Both the position numbers and the translations under genes were made by a program. Under the pieces are notes generated by a model, which made no database searches, had not been told where the DNA came from, and worked only from the letters and a program-made list of their open reading frames with translations. From an uncultured Ruminococcus sp. (GTDB taxonomy: Bacteria; Bacillota; Clostridia; Oscillospirales; Ruminococcaceae), in contig CADALT010000001.1 in the NCBI GenBank assembly GCA_902788785.1, positions 248,001-312,000 of the forward strand: DNA of 64,000 nt, written 5' to 3'. How positions within the stretch are numbered: position 1 is the first letter of the stretch; each line of letters begins with the position of its first letter. This document shows, one piece after another, positions 7,456-14,272 of the stretch.

Positions 7456-8046
7456 TCAGGCTCTGCTTCGGATACGCATAGCCTTATAGATGTCCTCACC
7501 TCTTTCAAGACATCCTATCATATATTTTCTGCAATTATTGTATCTGTTGAAAGTTCTCCTTGCATTTTCCTCATCCGTATAGACCTTCCAGTAGCCGCTG
7601 AACAGACAATTCCTGCCTTTATTATCAATAAAGCCTCTGACATCATCCACCGGATATCCCAGGAAAAGACCTATCTCGTGAGGAAAGTCTTCATTGTCAG
7701 CCATACGGGCCATGAGTTTTTCCAGGTATTGTCTGCAATTTTTGCAGTCACCATAGCCGCAGTTTCTGAACATCTTCCTGACTTCCTTTTCTTCAAGTAT
7801 GTCTGCAAGAAGTTTTTCATTATACAAAAGCATAAGCGACCTTCTGCCTATCCTGCGAAGTTCCTTGATATGCAGACCTTTTTCGGCAGCAATAGAATTG
7901 AACCTTGCCATATTTCCGCTTATAAAGCCGCTGCTGCCCTCTACAGTCAGCAGATTTGCAGGCTTTATCCCCAGCATAGCAGGTGCGGTATGCATCGCAA
8001 GTTCACGTTCAAATTCTTTTGTTTCAGACACAAGATCACCATCCAT
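7456..8046 (-). CDS. DUF3793 family protein
   Basis: A 196-residue soluble protein matching DUF3793, common in anaerobic Firmicutes near iron-transport (feoAB), flavodoxin and DtxR genes; its function is unknown. Recognised segments are HTAPAMLGIKPANLL near the N-terminus, LLYNEKLL in the middle and FPHEIGLFLGYPVDDVRGF with a following ...Y-W-K-V-Y segment toward the C-terminus. Three closely spaced cysteines (CGYGDCKNC, about 95-103) could hold a metal. The gene starts one base after the DUF2325 stop region and is followed closely by the DtxR-type gene, so all three are probably one transcript. A link with iron homeostasis is inferred from context. Confidence 0.85.
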   Translation of the reverse strand: MDGDLVSETKEFERELAMHTAPAMLGIKPANLLTVEGSSGFISGNMARFNSIAAEKGLHIKELRRIGRRSLMLLYNEKLLADILEEKEVRKMFRNCGYGDCKNCRQYLEKLMARMADNEDFPHEIGLFLGYPVDDVRGFIDNKGRNCLFSGYWKVYTDEENARRTFNRYNNCRKYMIGCLERGEDIYKAMRIRSRA

Positions 8047-8047
8047 T

Positions 8048-8353
8048 TTACTGCTTGTTGCAGCAGTCTTTATTCTTACAGTATTTGCACAATACTTTTT
8101 TGAGCGCCGAAACGCTTGAGCTGTGGCATATCTCCACAGGGAAATTCATTTTTTCCGCCCTGGCATTAACGCTGTTCAAAAGCTTATGGGACACCGCATC
8201 CGTAAACACAACAGCGAAATCGGGCGAACCTATCTTCTTATCAAGATTAGTGGCATACTTTATAAACACCTTCGCCTTACAGTCATATGCCTTACAAATT
8301 TCTTTGTATCTGGTGGACATACGGTCGTTTCCGCCCACGATAACTATACTCAT
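8048..8353 (-). CDS. DUF2325 domain protein
   Basis: A 101-residue protein beginning MSIVIVGGNDRM, the typical start of DUF2325 proteins, which have a Rossmann-like fold and unknown function. The C-terminus is rich in cysteine (CKYCKNKDCC), suggesting metal binding or redox sensitivity. It is the first gene of the DUF2325-DUF3793-DtxR operon, reading from the promoter with two palindromic operators at 8523-8590. The leader between promoter and start is about 235 bases and contains a gene remnant. No catalytic residues can be assigned. Confidence 0.75.
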   Translation of the reverse strand: MSIVIVGGNDRMSTRYKEICKAYDCKAKVFIKYATNLDKKIGSPDFAVVFTDAVSHKLLNSVNARAEKMNFPVEICHSSSVSALKKVLCKYCKNKDCCNKQ

Positions 8354-8401
8354 ATTTTACCTCATTTCCGGTCACATTGTTCCCCCGATCATATTTAATT
8401 A

Positions 8402-8470
8402 TTACTGCTTTACCAAAGAGAGCAACATTCCGTCACCAAAGGCGAAAAGCTGAAGATCAAATGCTTTCGA
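8402..8470 (-). pseudogene. Short C-terminal remnant, perhaps of an O-methyltransferase
   Basis: Minus-strand reading from 8470 to a stop at 8402 gives a tail ending AFGDGMLLSLVKQ, similar to the closing strand of class I O-methyltransferases (PIGDGLLLS-K). A stop and frame change lie just upstream, where another frame reads AELIESI. Only about 22 codons survive. It sits in the leader of the DUF2325 operon. The family guess is weak. Confidence 0.3.
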
Positions 8471-8522
8471 TCAGTTCAGCTCAGATCGGTGGAGCAATAA
8501 AAACAATAACTATTTAATAATT

Positions 8523-8540
8523 GGTTAGTATATACTAACC
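8523..8540. promoter_or_regulatory. DtxR-box-like operator, perfect 18-bp palindrome
   Basis: GGTTAGTATATACTAACC is a perfect palindrome and resembles the DtxR/IdeR iron box (TTAGGTTAG-CTAACCTAA); CTAA continues on one side. It lies downstream of the promoter, where a repressor would block elongation or open complex formation. Confidence 0.7.
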
Positions 8541-8574
8541 TAACTTTAAAAGAAAAACGATAATTCATCGTTCG

Positions 8575-8590
8575 GTTAGTTTTTGCTAAC
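8575..8590. promoter_or_regulatory. Second DtxR-box-like operator
   Basis: GTTAG-TTTTTG-CTAAC inverted repeat immediately after the -10, with the same GGTTAG core as the site at 8523. Paired sites suggest co-operative binding. Confidence 0.65.
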
Positions 8591-8597
8591 TGTTATT

Positions 8598-8626
8598 ATT
8601 TTAACATAATACAAGCATATTGTCAA
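8598..8626 (-). promoter_or_regulatory. Predicted promoter of the DUF2325-DUF3793-DtxR operon
   Basis: Minus strand TTGACA (8626-8621), 17-base spacer, TAAAAT (8603-8598), with two palindromic sites just downstream. Confidence 0.7.
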
Positions 8627-8671
8627 TAGTTATAGACGCAAAAGTTGTTAATATTCAGTGAATTAAAGCAA

Positions 8672-8701
8672 AAGAGCGAGGATCATTACACCCTCGCTCT
8701 T
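8672..8701 (-). terminator. Terminator of the PrsA/SurA-like gene
   Basis: Perfect 10-bp stem AAGAGCGAGG / CCTCGCTCTT with a 10-base loop, followed by TTTGCTTT on the minus strand. Confidence 0.8.
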
Positions 8702-8705
8702 ATTA

Positions 8706-9944
8706 TCATGCTAATTTGTTCTTTTTCTGATATTCGACCTGCTTATCATATACAGCCTGTGCGGTATATCTCTTGATAGCATCGGGATTTTCGGTTATAC
8801 CGATCTCATCGATCCAGCTGTCGATCTTTGCCTGGAACTCGTCACCCTTCATATCCTGTATAAGGTTATCATGGTTATTTGCAGCATACTCTGCGCTATA
8901 GCCTGTAACATCGCCCTTTATAAGGATATAATAGCTGTTGTCATCTTCATAGGTCGTAACTTCATTCTCATTCTGAGACTTAATAAATTCTGCCAGCTTG
9001 CCCTGATCGGATTCCTTTGCCTCATCATCCATTGTGCCGAAGTTCAGCATCTGATCGTTTGCGTGAGGATCGACCTCTTCAGCAGATTCAGCGCTTTCCT
9101 CTGCGGAAACCTCTGTATCAGCACTTTCTTCAACAGGAGCATCTACCGCCTTATCAGTATCATCCGCAGGCATAGGACCTTCAGCAGCCGCTGTATCCTC
9201 GTCCTGAGAAGTTGCATTCTCCTGCTTGATCTTTTCTGTCTGATAATCGTCATATTCCTTTATAACAGTATCAAACTCATCATAATCAAGACCCTTAGCC
9301 TTTTCAAAGAACTCATCTCTGAGAGCTTCGTTCTCCTTGTTTTCCTCTTCCTTCTGAGCCTCGTCCTGATTGTTTGACTTAGCTATCCTGATGGTCTTAT
9401 ATCTTACGAAATTATCCTCAACGAACTTCTGCATATCAGCATCGGTAACTTCTTCCTCTCCGCCTGCTGCATAGAAATGGTCGAACAGCTTTGTTCTGAG
9501 GCTTGAAGCTATCATTATCTGCTTAACGGAATCCTTGGAGATACCCTCTAATTCCAGCAGTTCTCCGCTGCTTTCCCATGCACTTGAAACATTATCGTTT
9601 ATGCCCTTTAGCTCATCCTCTGTCAGAGTGATGCCGAGCTTATCAGCCTCATAGTTCACAGCAGCAAATTCCTTAGAAGCCTTCCTTGCTTCTTCTACCA
9701 TATGGTCACGCATCTTCTGACCGTCAACATCACTGTCAAGGTCGATCTCCATAGAACCGGTGGAATAATAAGCCATGGTCTGCTCATAGTTCATCTGCGA
9801 ATACAGATTATAGATATAAACACCTGCATTTACCTTCTGACCATTGTTATATGTCATAGCGTATCTTGTATCAGTGCAGCCTGCAGCGGTAACCATCATT
9901 ACGCCTGCCGCCATAGCTGCAAGAGCTTTTTTCAGCTTTGTCAT
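8706..9944 (-). CDS. SurA/PrsA-like exported lipoprotein
   Basis: A 412-residue lipoprotein: basic start and hydrophobic signal with lipobox VTAAGC (Cys23), so it is probably anchored outside the membrane. The N-terminal half is helical and charged, like the SurA/PrsA chaperone domain (the ALEGI-type helix pairs and the ...TEDELKGI... segment), and residues about 335-400 form a second helical part. A low-complexity acidic Glu/Asp/Ala/Ser linker occupies roughly 240-310. I do not see a convincing complete parvulin rotamase domain, so a holdase role in folding exported proteins is more likely than isomerase activity. It is monocistronic with a good promoter. Confidence 0.7.
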   Translation of the reverse strand: MTKLKKALAAMAAGVMMVTAAGCTDTRYAMTYNNGQKVNAGVYIYNLYSQMNYEQTMAYYSTGSMEIDLDSDVDGQKMRDHMVEEARKASKEFAAVNYEADKLGITLTEDELKGINDNVSSAWESSGELLELEGISKDSVKQIMIASSLRTKLFDHFYAAGGEEEVTDADMQKFVEDNFVRYKTIRIAKSNNQDEAQKEEENKENEALRDEFFEKAKGLDYDEFDTVIKEYDDYQTEKIKQENATSQDEDTAAAEGPMPADDTDKAVDAPVEESADTEVSAEESAESAEEVDPHANDQMLNFGTMDDEAKESDQGKLAEFIKSQNENEVTTYEDDNSYYILIKGDVTGYSAEYAANNHDNLIQDMKGDEFQAKIDSWIDEIGITENPDAIKRYTAQAVYDKQVEYQKKNKLA

Positions 9945-9992
9945 TCAATTCAGATCCTTTCCTGCTTTTTATAAACAGACTTTAACCTATAT

Positions 9993-10021
9993 ATTATACA
10001 ACATTTTCACAGATAAGTCAA
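9993..10021 (-). promoter_or_regulatory. Predicted sigma-A promoter of the SurA/PrsA-like gene
   Basis: Minus strand TTGACT (10021-10016), 17-base spacer, TATAAT (9998-9993). Confidence 0.7.
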
Positions 10022-10046
10022 GAGTTGAAAACTGATTTTTACGCTT

Positions 10047-10259
10047 TTACTGTATAATTCTTATCAACTCCTGCTCATGCGTCCAAAAATCATTTACTGC
10101 TTGTTTGCGAATATCTTTTATGAATTTTTCTCTTCTAGTTTCAGAAAAAGAGTCTAAAACAAGTTTTCTTTCTGATATATTTAATTCATTAAACTTCTCA
10201 GTAAACTCTTTAATTGTATGTTTGGAATTATAATAATCTATAAACTCATCTGCATTCAT
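10047..10259 (-). CDS. Short stub related to the insert of the preceding SUKH protein
   Basis: A 70-residue highly charged helical protein whose ATG overlaps the stop of the SUKH gene (TAATG), so it is translationally coupled. Its second half (from FNELNISERK to RKQAVNDFWTHEQELI) matches residues about 195-238 of the neighbour (FQKLPAAARK ... RDQAVKDFWEEERKLL). In the neighbour this helix leads into a nuclease-like block, but here the frame ends exactly at that point. It is best read as a truncated toxin-type sequence or a degenerate copy kept as the last gene of the locus. More AT-rich than its neighbours. No function can be assigned. Confidence 0.6.
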   Translation of the reverse strand: MNADEFIDYYNSKHTIKEFTEKFNELNISERKLVLDSFSETRREKFIKDIRKQAVNDFWTHEQELIRIIQ

Positions 10260-11764
10260 TAGACTTTTCCTTTCAACCTTGCTTCTGCTATTTTTCTTTT
10301 AATCTCCTCATATTCATCTTTTGAAAGTCGAGGCTTACTCTCATCAATTAAATCATTTATACTATTCAGAACATCTTTTAAAGAATCAAATTCTTTTACT
10401 TCTCCCTCAAACAGGTCGATCACCTTGCCGGTAGTTTTTGAAAAACAGATCATTTCTCCGTCGCCTATCTCTCCGCCTATCGCCACAAGGTCATCGGGCA
10501 AATACTGTGAAGTAAATGAAGTTGGTCCCATAAACCACGCAGAACGTTCGGCTATAGAGCAGCCTCGTGTAAATCTCAGCCAATCCTTGACTGTTTCGGG
10601 TATATGCACGCCGTTTTCCTGTTCCCATCTCTGCATTTCCTCTTCACTGACAGGTCCTGCAAAATAAGATGATCTGTAACCATGGTTTTCATCATACTTC
10701 TCGCACAATTTCAGGAGTTTTTCTATCTCGGGTTTCAGTGAGTTGCTTGCATCTATCTCACGGAAGTATTTTGCGGGCTTGGAATATTCCTCATCTCTGA
10801 GCTTGGCAAAATTAAGAACGTGCTCAAAATAGTATCTGTATTTCTCAGCCTTTATATTGTTCCATTGACCTGAAAACTCGGGGTGATCTGCCGCACGGTG
10901 TATATGCCTTGCGATAAATGCTCTTCCTCCTCCCGTGTATCCGCTGAGCGGTATGCCGGCTATCGCATTGCAATTTCCCGTTTCTGCTGAGATGTTCATT
11001 ATCTGCTCTATCTGTGTTGGAGACCAATCGTATGTGCATTCACCATTCTTCAACAGCTTACGTTCTTCTTCCCAGAAATCCTTTACAGCCTGATCTCTCA
11101 GATGTGAAACAAGTTCTCTTCTCTCCTCTGCTGTCAGGTATCCAATGAACGCCTTCCGTGCAGCCGCAGGCAATTTCTGGAATGCACTTGTTATTCTTTG
11201 TGATGTGCTGTTTCTTGCAAGCGAAGTACACAGATCAATAAAAGCAAATTCATCTGCACCTGTTCTCGTTGAAATATTGTCGTTCCTTATAAATGATAAC
11301 ACTTCATCACAGCGATTTCCGGAAAGTACAGGTGCGCCCTCAAGCATCCTTATCAGCCTTTTAAGTATATCTTTAAATGACTCGACTTCATGTACCTCTC
11401 CTTCATAGTATTCAATAAACTTACCCGTCGCCTTCGAGAAACAGATCATCTCGCCGTCACCTATCAAAGTGCCTATGAATACATAGTCCTCCGAGATATA
11501 CATCGAATGCAGATCAGCTGTCCCCCAGAACCACGCAAGATTATGCGCTATGTTACACTTATGGCTGAACCTCAGCCAGTCCTTGTAAGACTCGGGAATG
11601 TTTGCTCCGAGCTCCTGTTCCATCAAACGTATAGCATCTTCACTTTCCTTGGCGCAAAAAGACGACGTTTCACAGCCTAAACGTTCGTTATTCTTCACAC
11701 AAAGCTCAATAATACGTGTGATCTCTTCTTTCAAACTATTGTCCGGTATTTTGGGGATATACAT
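10259..11764 (-). CDS. Double SUKH (SMI1/KNR4) protein with nuclease-toxin-like insert
   Basis: A 501-residue protein with two SUKH domains (about 10-145 and 340-475), the fold used by immunity proteins of bacterial polymorphic toxins. The copies share the core IGDGEMICFSK-TGK at 101-115 and 433-447 and the KDWLRF segment at 61-66 and 393-398. Between them, residues 190-330 carry a helix (RDQAVKDFWEEERKLL), then DWSPTQIEQIMNI and ARHIHRAADHPEFSGQWNNI, resembling the approach and His-rich core of HNH/GHH-type toxin domains; the usual C-terminal H-x-x-H part is replaced by an unrelated helix, so it is probably inactive. It is preceded by its own promoter and followed by a coupled stub. No toxin gene is nearby. 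Confidence 0.8.
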   Translation of the reverse strand: MYIPKIPDNSLKEEITRIIELCVKNNERLGCETSSFCAKESEDAIRLMEQELGANIPESYKDWLRFSHKCNIAHNLAWFWGTADLHSMYISEDYVFIGTLIGDGEMICFSKATGKFIEYYEGEVHEVESFKDILKRLIRMLEGAPVLSGNRCDEVLSFIRNDNISTRTGADEFAFIDLCTSLARNSTSQRITSAFQKLPAAARKAFIGYLTAEERRELVSHLRDQAVKDFWEEERKLLKNGECTYDWSPTQIEQIMNISAETGNCNAIAGIPLSGYTGGGRAFIARHIHRAADHPEFSGQWNNIKAEKYRYYFEHVLNFAKLRDEEYSKPAKYFREIDASNSLKPEIEKLLKLCEKYDENHGYRSSYFAGPVSEEEMQRWEQENGVHIPETVKDWLRFTRGCSIAERSAWFMGPTSFTSQYLPDDLVAIGGEIGDGEMICFSKTTGKVIDLFEGEVKEFDSLKDVLNSINDLIDESKPRLSKDEYEEIKRKIAEARLKGKV

Positions 11765-11799
11765 AACTTCAACTCCAAATCAAAATTTTGCCAATGATA

Positions 11800-11827
11800 A
11801 TTCTAACCAAATCATAAATTTTTGCAA
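11800..11827 (-). promoter_or_regulatory. Predicted promoter of the SUKH locus
   Basis: Minus strand TTGCAA (11827-11822), 16-base spacer, TAGAAT (11805-11800), placed after the lysC terminator. Confidence 0.5.
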
Positions 11828-11834
11828 GCAAAAA

Positions 11835-11860
11835 GGAAGATACCCAAACGAGTATCTCCC
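11835..11860 (-). terminator. Terminator of lysC
   Basis: Stem GGGAGATAC / GTATCTTCC followed on the minus strand by TTTTTGC; separates lysC from the SUKH locus. Confidence 0.75.
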
Positions 11861-11881
11861 TTGTTTTCATTATGCCAAATA

Positions 11882-13201
11882 TCAAAGCTTAGTTTCAACA
11901 AAGATGTCGTAGATAGCCTTTACAGCTGTCTCGAAATCATCCTCGCTTACACCGATGATAACGTTCAGCTCGCTGGAGCCCTGGTCGATCATCTTTACGT
12001 TTACATGAGCGTGTGCCAGTGCGGAGAAGATCCTGCCTGCTGTACCTCTGTTAGCCTTCATTGCTCTGCCAACTACAGCGATAAGTGCCAGATCTGTCTC
12101 GATCTCAATAGAATCCGGATGGCAGTTTCTGTGCAGACCTGCAAGTATCTCCTGCTCCTTATCAGCAAAAGTTTCCTGCTGTACAACGATGGACATTGTA
12201 TCGATACCCGAAGGCATATGCTCAAAGCTTACACCGTTCTTCTCAAATACTTCCAGAACCTTTCTGCCGAAGCCCAGTTCAGCATTCATCATATCCTTTT
12301 CGATATTGATTACTGTGAAGCCCTTCTTACCTGCGATACCTGTGATAGTGTATGCAGGCTTCTGAGAAGTGGACTCAACGATCAGTGTACCCTGATCCTC
12401 GGGCTTATTGGTGTTTCTGATATTTATCGGGATACCTGCTTTTCTTACAGGGAATATAGCATCTTCATGGAGAACGCCTGCACCCATGTAAGAAAGCTCT
12501 CTCAGCTCCTTATATGTGATAGTAGTGATAGGTGCGGGATCCTTAACGATCCTTGGATCTGTAGTCAGGAAGCCCGAAACGTCTGTCCAGTTCTCATAAA
12601 GATCAGCATTAACAGCAGCTGCCACGATAGAACCTGTAACATCGGAACCGCCTCTGGAGAATGTCTTTATAGTATCGTTGGGCATAGAACCATAGAAACC
12701 GGGGATAACTGCATTATCCAGACCCTCGAGTCTCTCTGTCATAGCCTTGTTTGTTCTCTTTGCATCAAACTGTCCTCTTTCATCAAAATAGATAACGTCA
12801 GCAGCATCTATAAAATTATAACCCAGGTATTCAGCCAGTACCATGCCGTTGAGGAACTCACCTCTTGAAGCAGCATAGTCTCTTCCTGCCTTACCGATGA
12901 AGCAAGCCTTGATAACTTCAAATTCACTGTCAAGGGAAAGCTTGAGACCCAGTTCGCTGATGATACCGTTGTAACGCTCCTTGATAGCCTCAAACTCCTT
13001 GGAGAAGTCCTTGCCCTTTACTGCCAGATCATAGCAGCCGTAAAGCATATCGGTCACCTTTGTATCAGAAGAAAATCTCTTACCGGGAGCGGAAGGAACA
13101 ACAAATCTTCTTGACTCCTCTGATGTGATTATCTCCTTGACTTTCTTGAACTGTTCAGCACTTGCCAGTGAGCTGCCGCCGAATTTAACTACCTTTGTCA
13201 T
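11882..13201 (-). CDS. lysC: Aspartate kinase
   Basis: Phosphorylates aspartate, the first step toward lysine (diaminopimelate), threonine and methionine. The 439 residues form the amino-acid-kinase domain, opening with KVVKFGGSSLA at residues 3-13 and containing SRGGSDVTGS near 237, then two C-terminal ACT domains that normally bind feedback amino acids (ITGIAGKKGFTVINIEK and LALIAVVGRAMK). It is a monofunctional, single-subunit-type enzyme with no homoserine dehydrogenase fusion. It stands alone between its own promoter and terminator; the ~85-base leader is too short for a lysine riboswitch. lysA at 25.8-27.1 kb acts later in the same pathway. Confidence 0.95.
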   Translation of the reverse strand: MTKVVKFGGSSLASAEQFKKVKEIITSEESRRFVVPSAPGKRFSSDTKVTDMLYGCYDLAVKGKDFSKEFEAIKERYNGIISELGLKLSLDSEFEVIKACFIGKAGRDYAASRGEFLNGMVLAEYLGYNFIDAADVIYFDERGQFDAKRTNKAMTERLEGLDNAVIPGFYGSMPNDTIKTFSRGGSDVTGSIVAAAVNADLYENWTDVSGFLTTDPRIVKDPAPITTITYKELRELSYMGAGVLHEDAIFPVRKAGIPINIRNTNKPEDQGTLIVESTSQKPAYTITGIAGKKGFTVINIEKDMMNAELGFGRKVLEVFEKNGVSFEHMPSGIDTMSIVVQQETFADKEQEILAGLHRNCHPDSIEIETDLALIAVVGRAMKANRGTAGRIFSALAHAHVNVKMIDQGSSELNVIIGVSEDDFETAVKAIYDIFVETKL

Positions 13202-13284
13202 GTGGTAAAAACCCCTTCTTAAATTAAAGTACGCTGTATATCGTTATCGGTATATAGTTCACCGAAATTTTCAGCACCTTAAAA

Positions 13285-13313
13285 AGTATACCTAATTTAC
13301 TGAAAATAGTCAA
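13285..13313 (-). promoter_or_regulatory. Predicted sigma-A promoter of lysC
   Basis: Minus strand TTGACT (13313-13308), 17-base spacer, TATACT (13290-13285). Confidence 0.65.
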
Positions 13314-13360
13314 TAGTCAAATATACAAACTTTATCCACTAATCAGATGTGCGTTTGTGG

Positions 13361-13393
13361 AATACGCTTGTACTCCTGTGACGTACAAGCATT
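13361..13393 (-). terminator. Hairpin after nrdG
   Basis: Stem AATACGCTTGTAC / GTACAAGCATT with a 9-base loop just after the nrdG stop. There is no strong T-run, so termination may be weak. Confidence 0.5.
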
Positions 13394-13417
13394 GAAAACT
13401 GTCCTGCAGCCGAACAT

Positions 13418-13942
13418 TCAATCAAAGTCGAAAGTCACGGTAGTTCCCGTTTTGAGGGATGTTTGTACGTCAATGATACGCTGATTATCAGAGCCTCTGA
13501 ACGCCAAAGATATATTCTTTCTTGCAATTACAAATCTGCCGTCAACAAGCACATCTATCATCGAAAGTATCTCGTCAGTACACTCACATCTCCATTTGCT
13601 TTCACTCAAAAGCTCGGTCTCGAAAACACAGCCTGTATAGCACCATATATTTTTATCGGGATATCTTTCCTTGACCTTACGCAGGAATCCCAATATAACT
13701 CGCTGATTTTCGACCTCCATCGGCTCGCCGCCAAGAAGCGTAAGACCATCGATGTAATCGGGCGCAAGCATATCAAGCAGCATATCCTCTGTTTCCGCAG
13801 TGAAGGGCTTTCCGTATCCAAAATCCCAAGTCATAGGATTAAAGCATCCTTCGCATCTGTGAGTACAGCCGGAAACGAACAAACTTACTCTTACGCCAAG
13901 CCCGTCTGCAATATCGTAGTTTTTTATCTCACCGTAGTTCAT
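13418..13942 (-). CDS. nrdG: Anaerobic ribonucleotide reductase activating protein
   Basis: Radical SAM activase that installs the glycyl radical on NrdD. The 174-residue length is typical. The [4Fe-4S] motif C-x3-C-x2-C is seen as SGCTHRCEGCFN near residues 26-37, and the SAM-binding GGEP motif appears as LLGGEPMEVEN near residue 74. The ATG at 13942 is preferred because AAGGTG lies six bases upstream; an in-frame GTG three codons earlier overlaps the stop of the preceding gene. It is the last gene of the nrdD-DUF6881-nrdG operon. Confidence 0.94.
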   Translation of the reverse strand: MNYGEIKNYDIADGLGVRVSLFVSGCTHRCEGCFNPMTWDFGYGKPFTAETEDMLLDMLAPDYIDGLTLLGGEPMEVENQRVILGFLRKVKERYPDKNIWCYTGCVFETELLSESKWRCECTDEILSMIDVLVDGRFVIARKNISLAFRGSDNQRIIDVQTSLKTGTTVTFDFD

Positions 13943-13947
13943 CTTCG

Positions 13948-14265
13948 TCACCTTGTTTCCTTAGCAGGGAATTCGATGCTGCCCTCATATCTGTCCGAGC
14001 TGTAAACAGCTTCAAATTCATCTTTTGTAATGTTCACTGCATAGAATTCACGCTCCGTATTTATTTCATCAAGTGTGGGTATCGGAGCCTCGGTGATGAA
14101 TTCAAAGCCTTCCTCTGTAACAGGGACAGTTCTTCTGTTGGCATATACCTCTGTCATTCTTGTTGCATAACGTTCTTTTTCAGTATCGACTTCATAGAAA
14201 AACAGCACAGGCGTCTTATCATCAATGTATTTCAAAAACCATTTTACATACTCAAATCTGTCCAT
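13948..14265 (-). CDS. DUF6881-like protein within the nrd operon
   Basis: A 105-residue acidic protein between nrdD and nrdG. It resembles DUF6881: an opening ...VKWFL... strand, FFYEVDTEKERYATRMTEVY in the first half and the closing pattern IPTLDEINTEREFYAVNITKDEFEAVY, matching the family's P-x-x-EEI-x-x-x-F-x...-I-x-x-EEF ending. Small immunity-like or regulatory roles have been suggested for such proteins, but function is unknown. It ends at 13948, overlapping the upstream GTG of nrdG, and starts eight bases after the nrdD stop, so it is cotranscribed with the reductase. Nothing in the sequence shows a metal or radical role. Confidence 0.6.
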   Translation of the reverse strand: MDRFEYVKWFLKYIDDKTPVLFFYEVDTEKERYATRMTEVYANRRTVPVTEEGFEFITEAPIPTLDEINTEREFYAVNITKDEFEAVYSSDRYEGSIEFPAKETR

Positions 14266-14272
14266 CGTTATT

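Noticed and set aside
11822-12868. 348-codon plus-strand frame opposite lysC
   Set aside because: Antisense shadow of aspartate kinase with Cys-rich composition and no start signals.
13202-13417. Lysine riboswitch for lysC
   Set aside because: The leader from the predicted promoter to lysC is only about 85 bases and lacks the lysine-element core.
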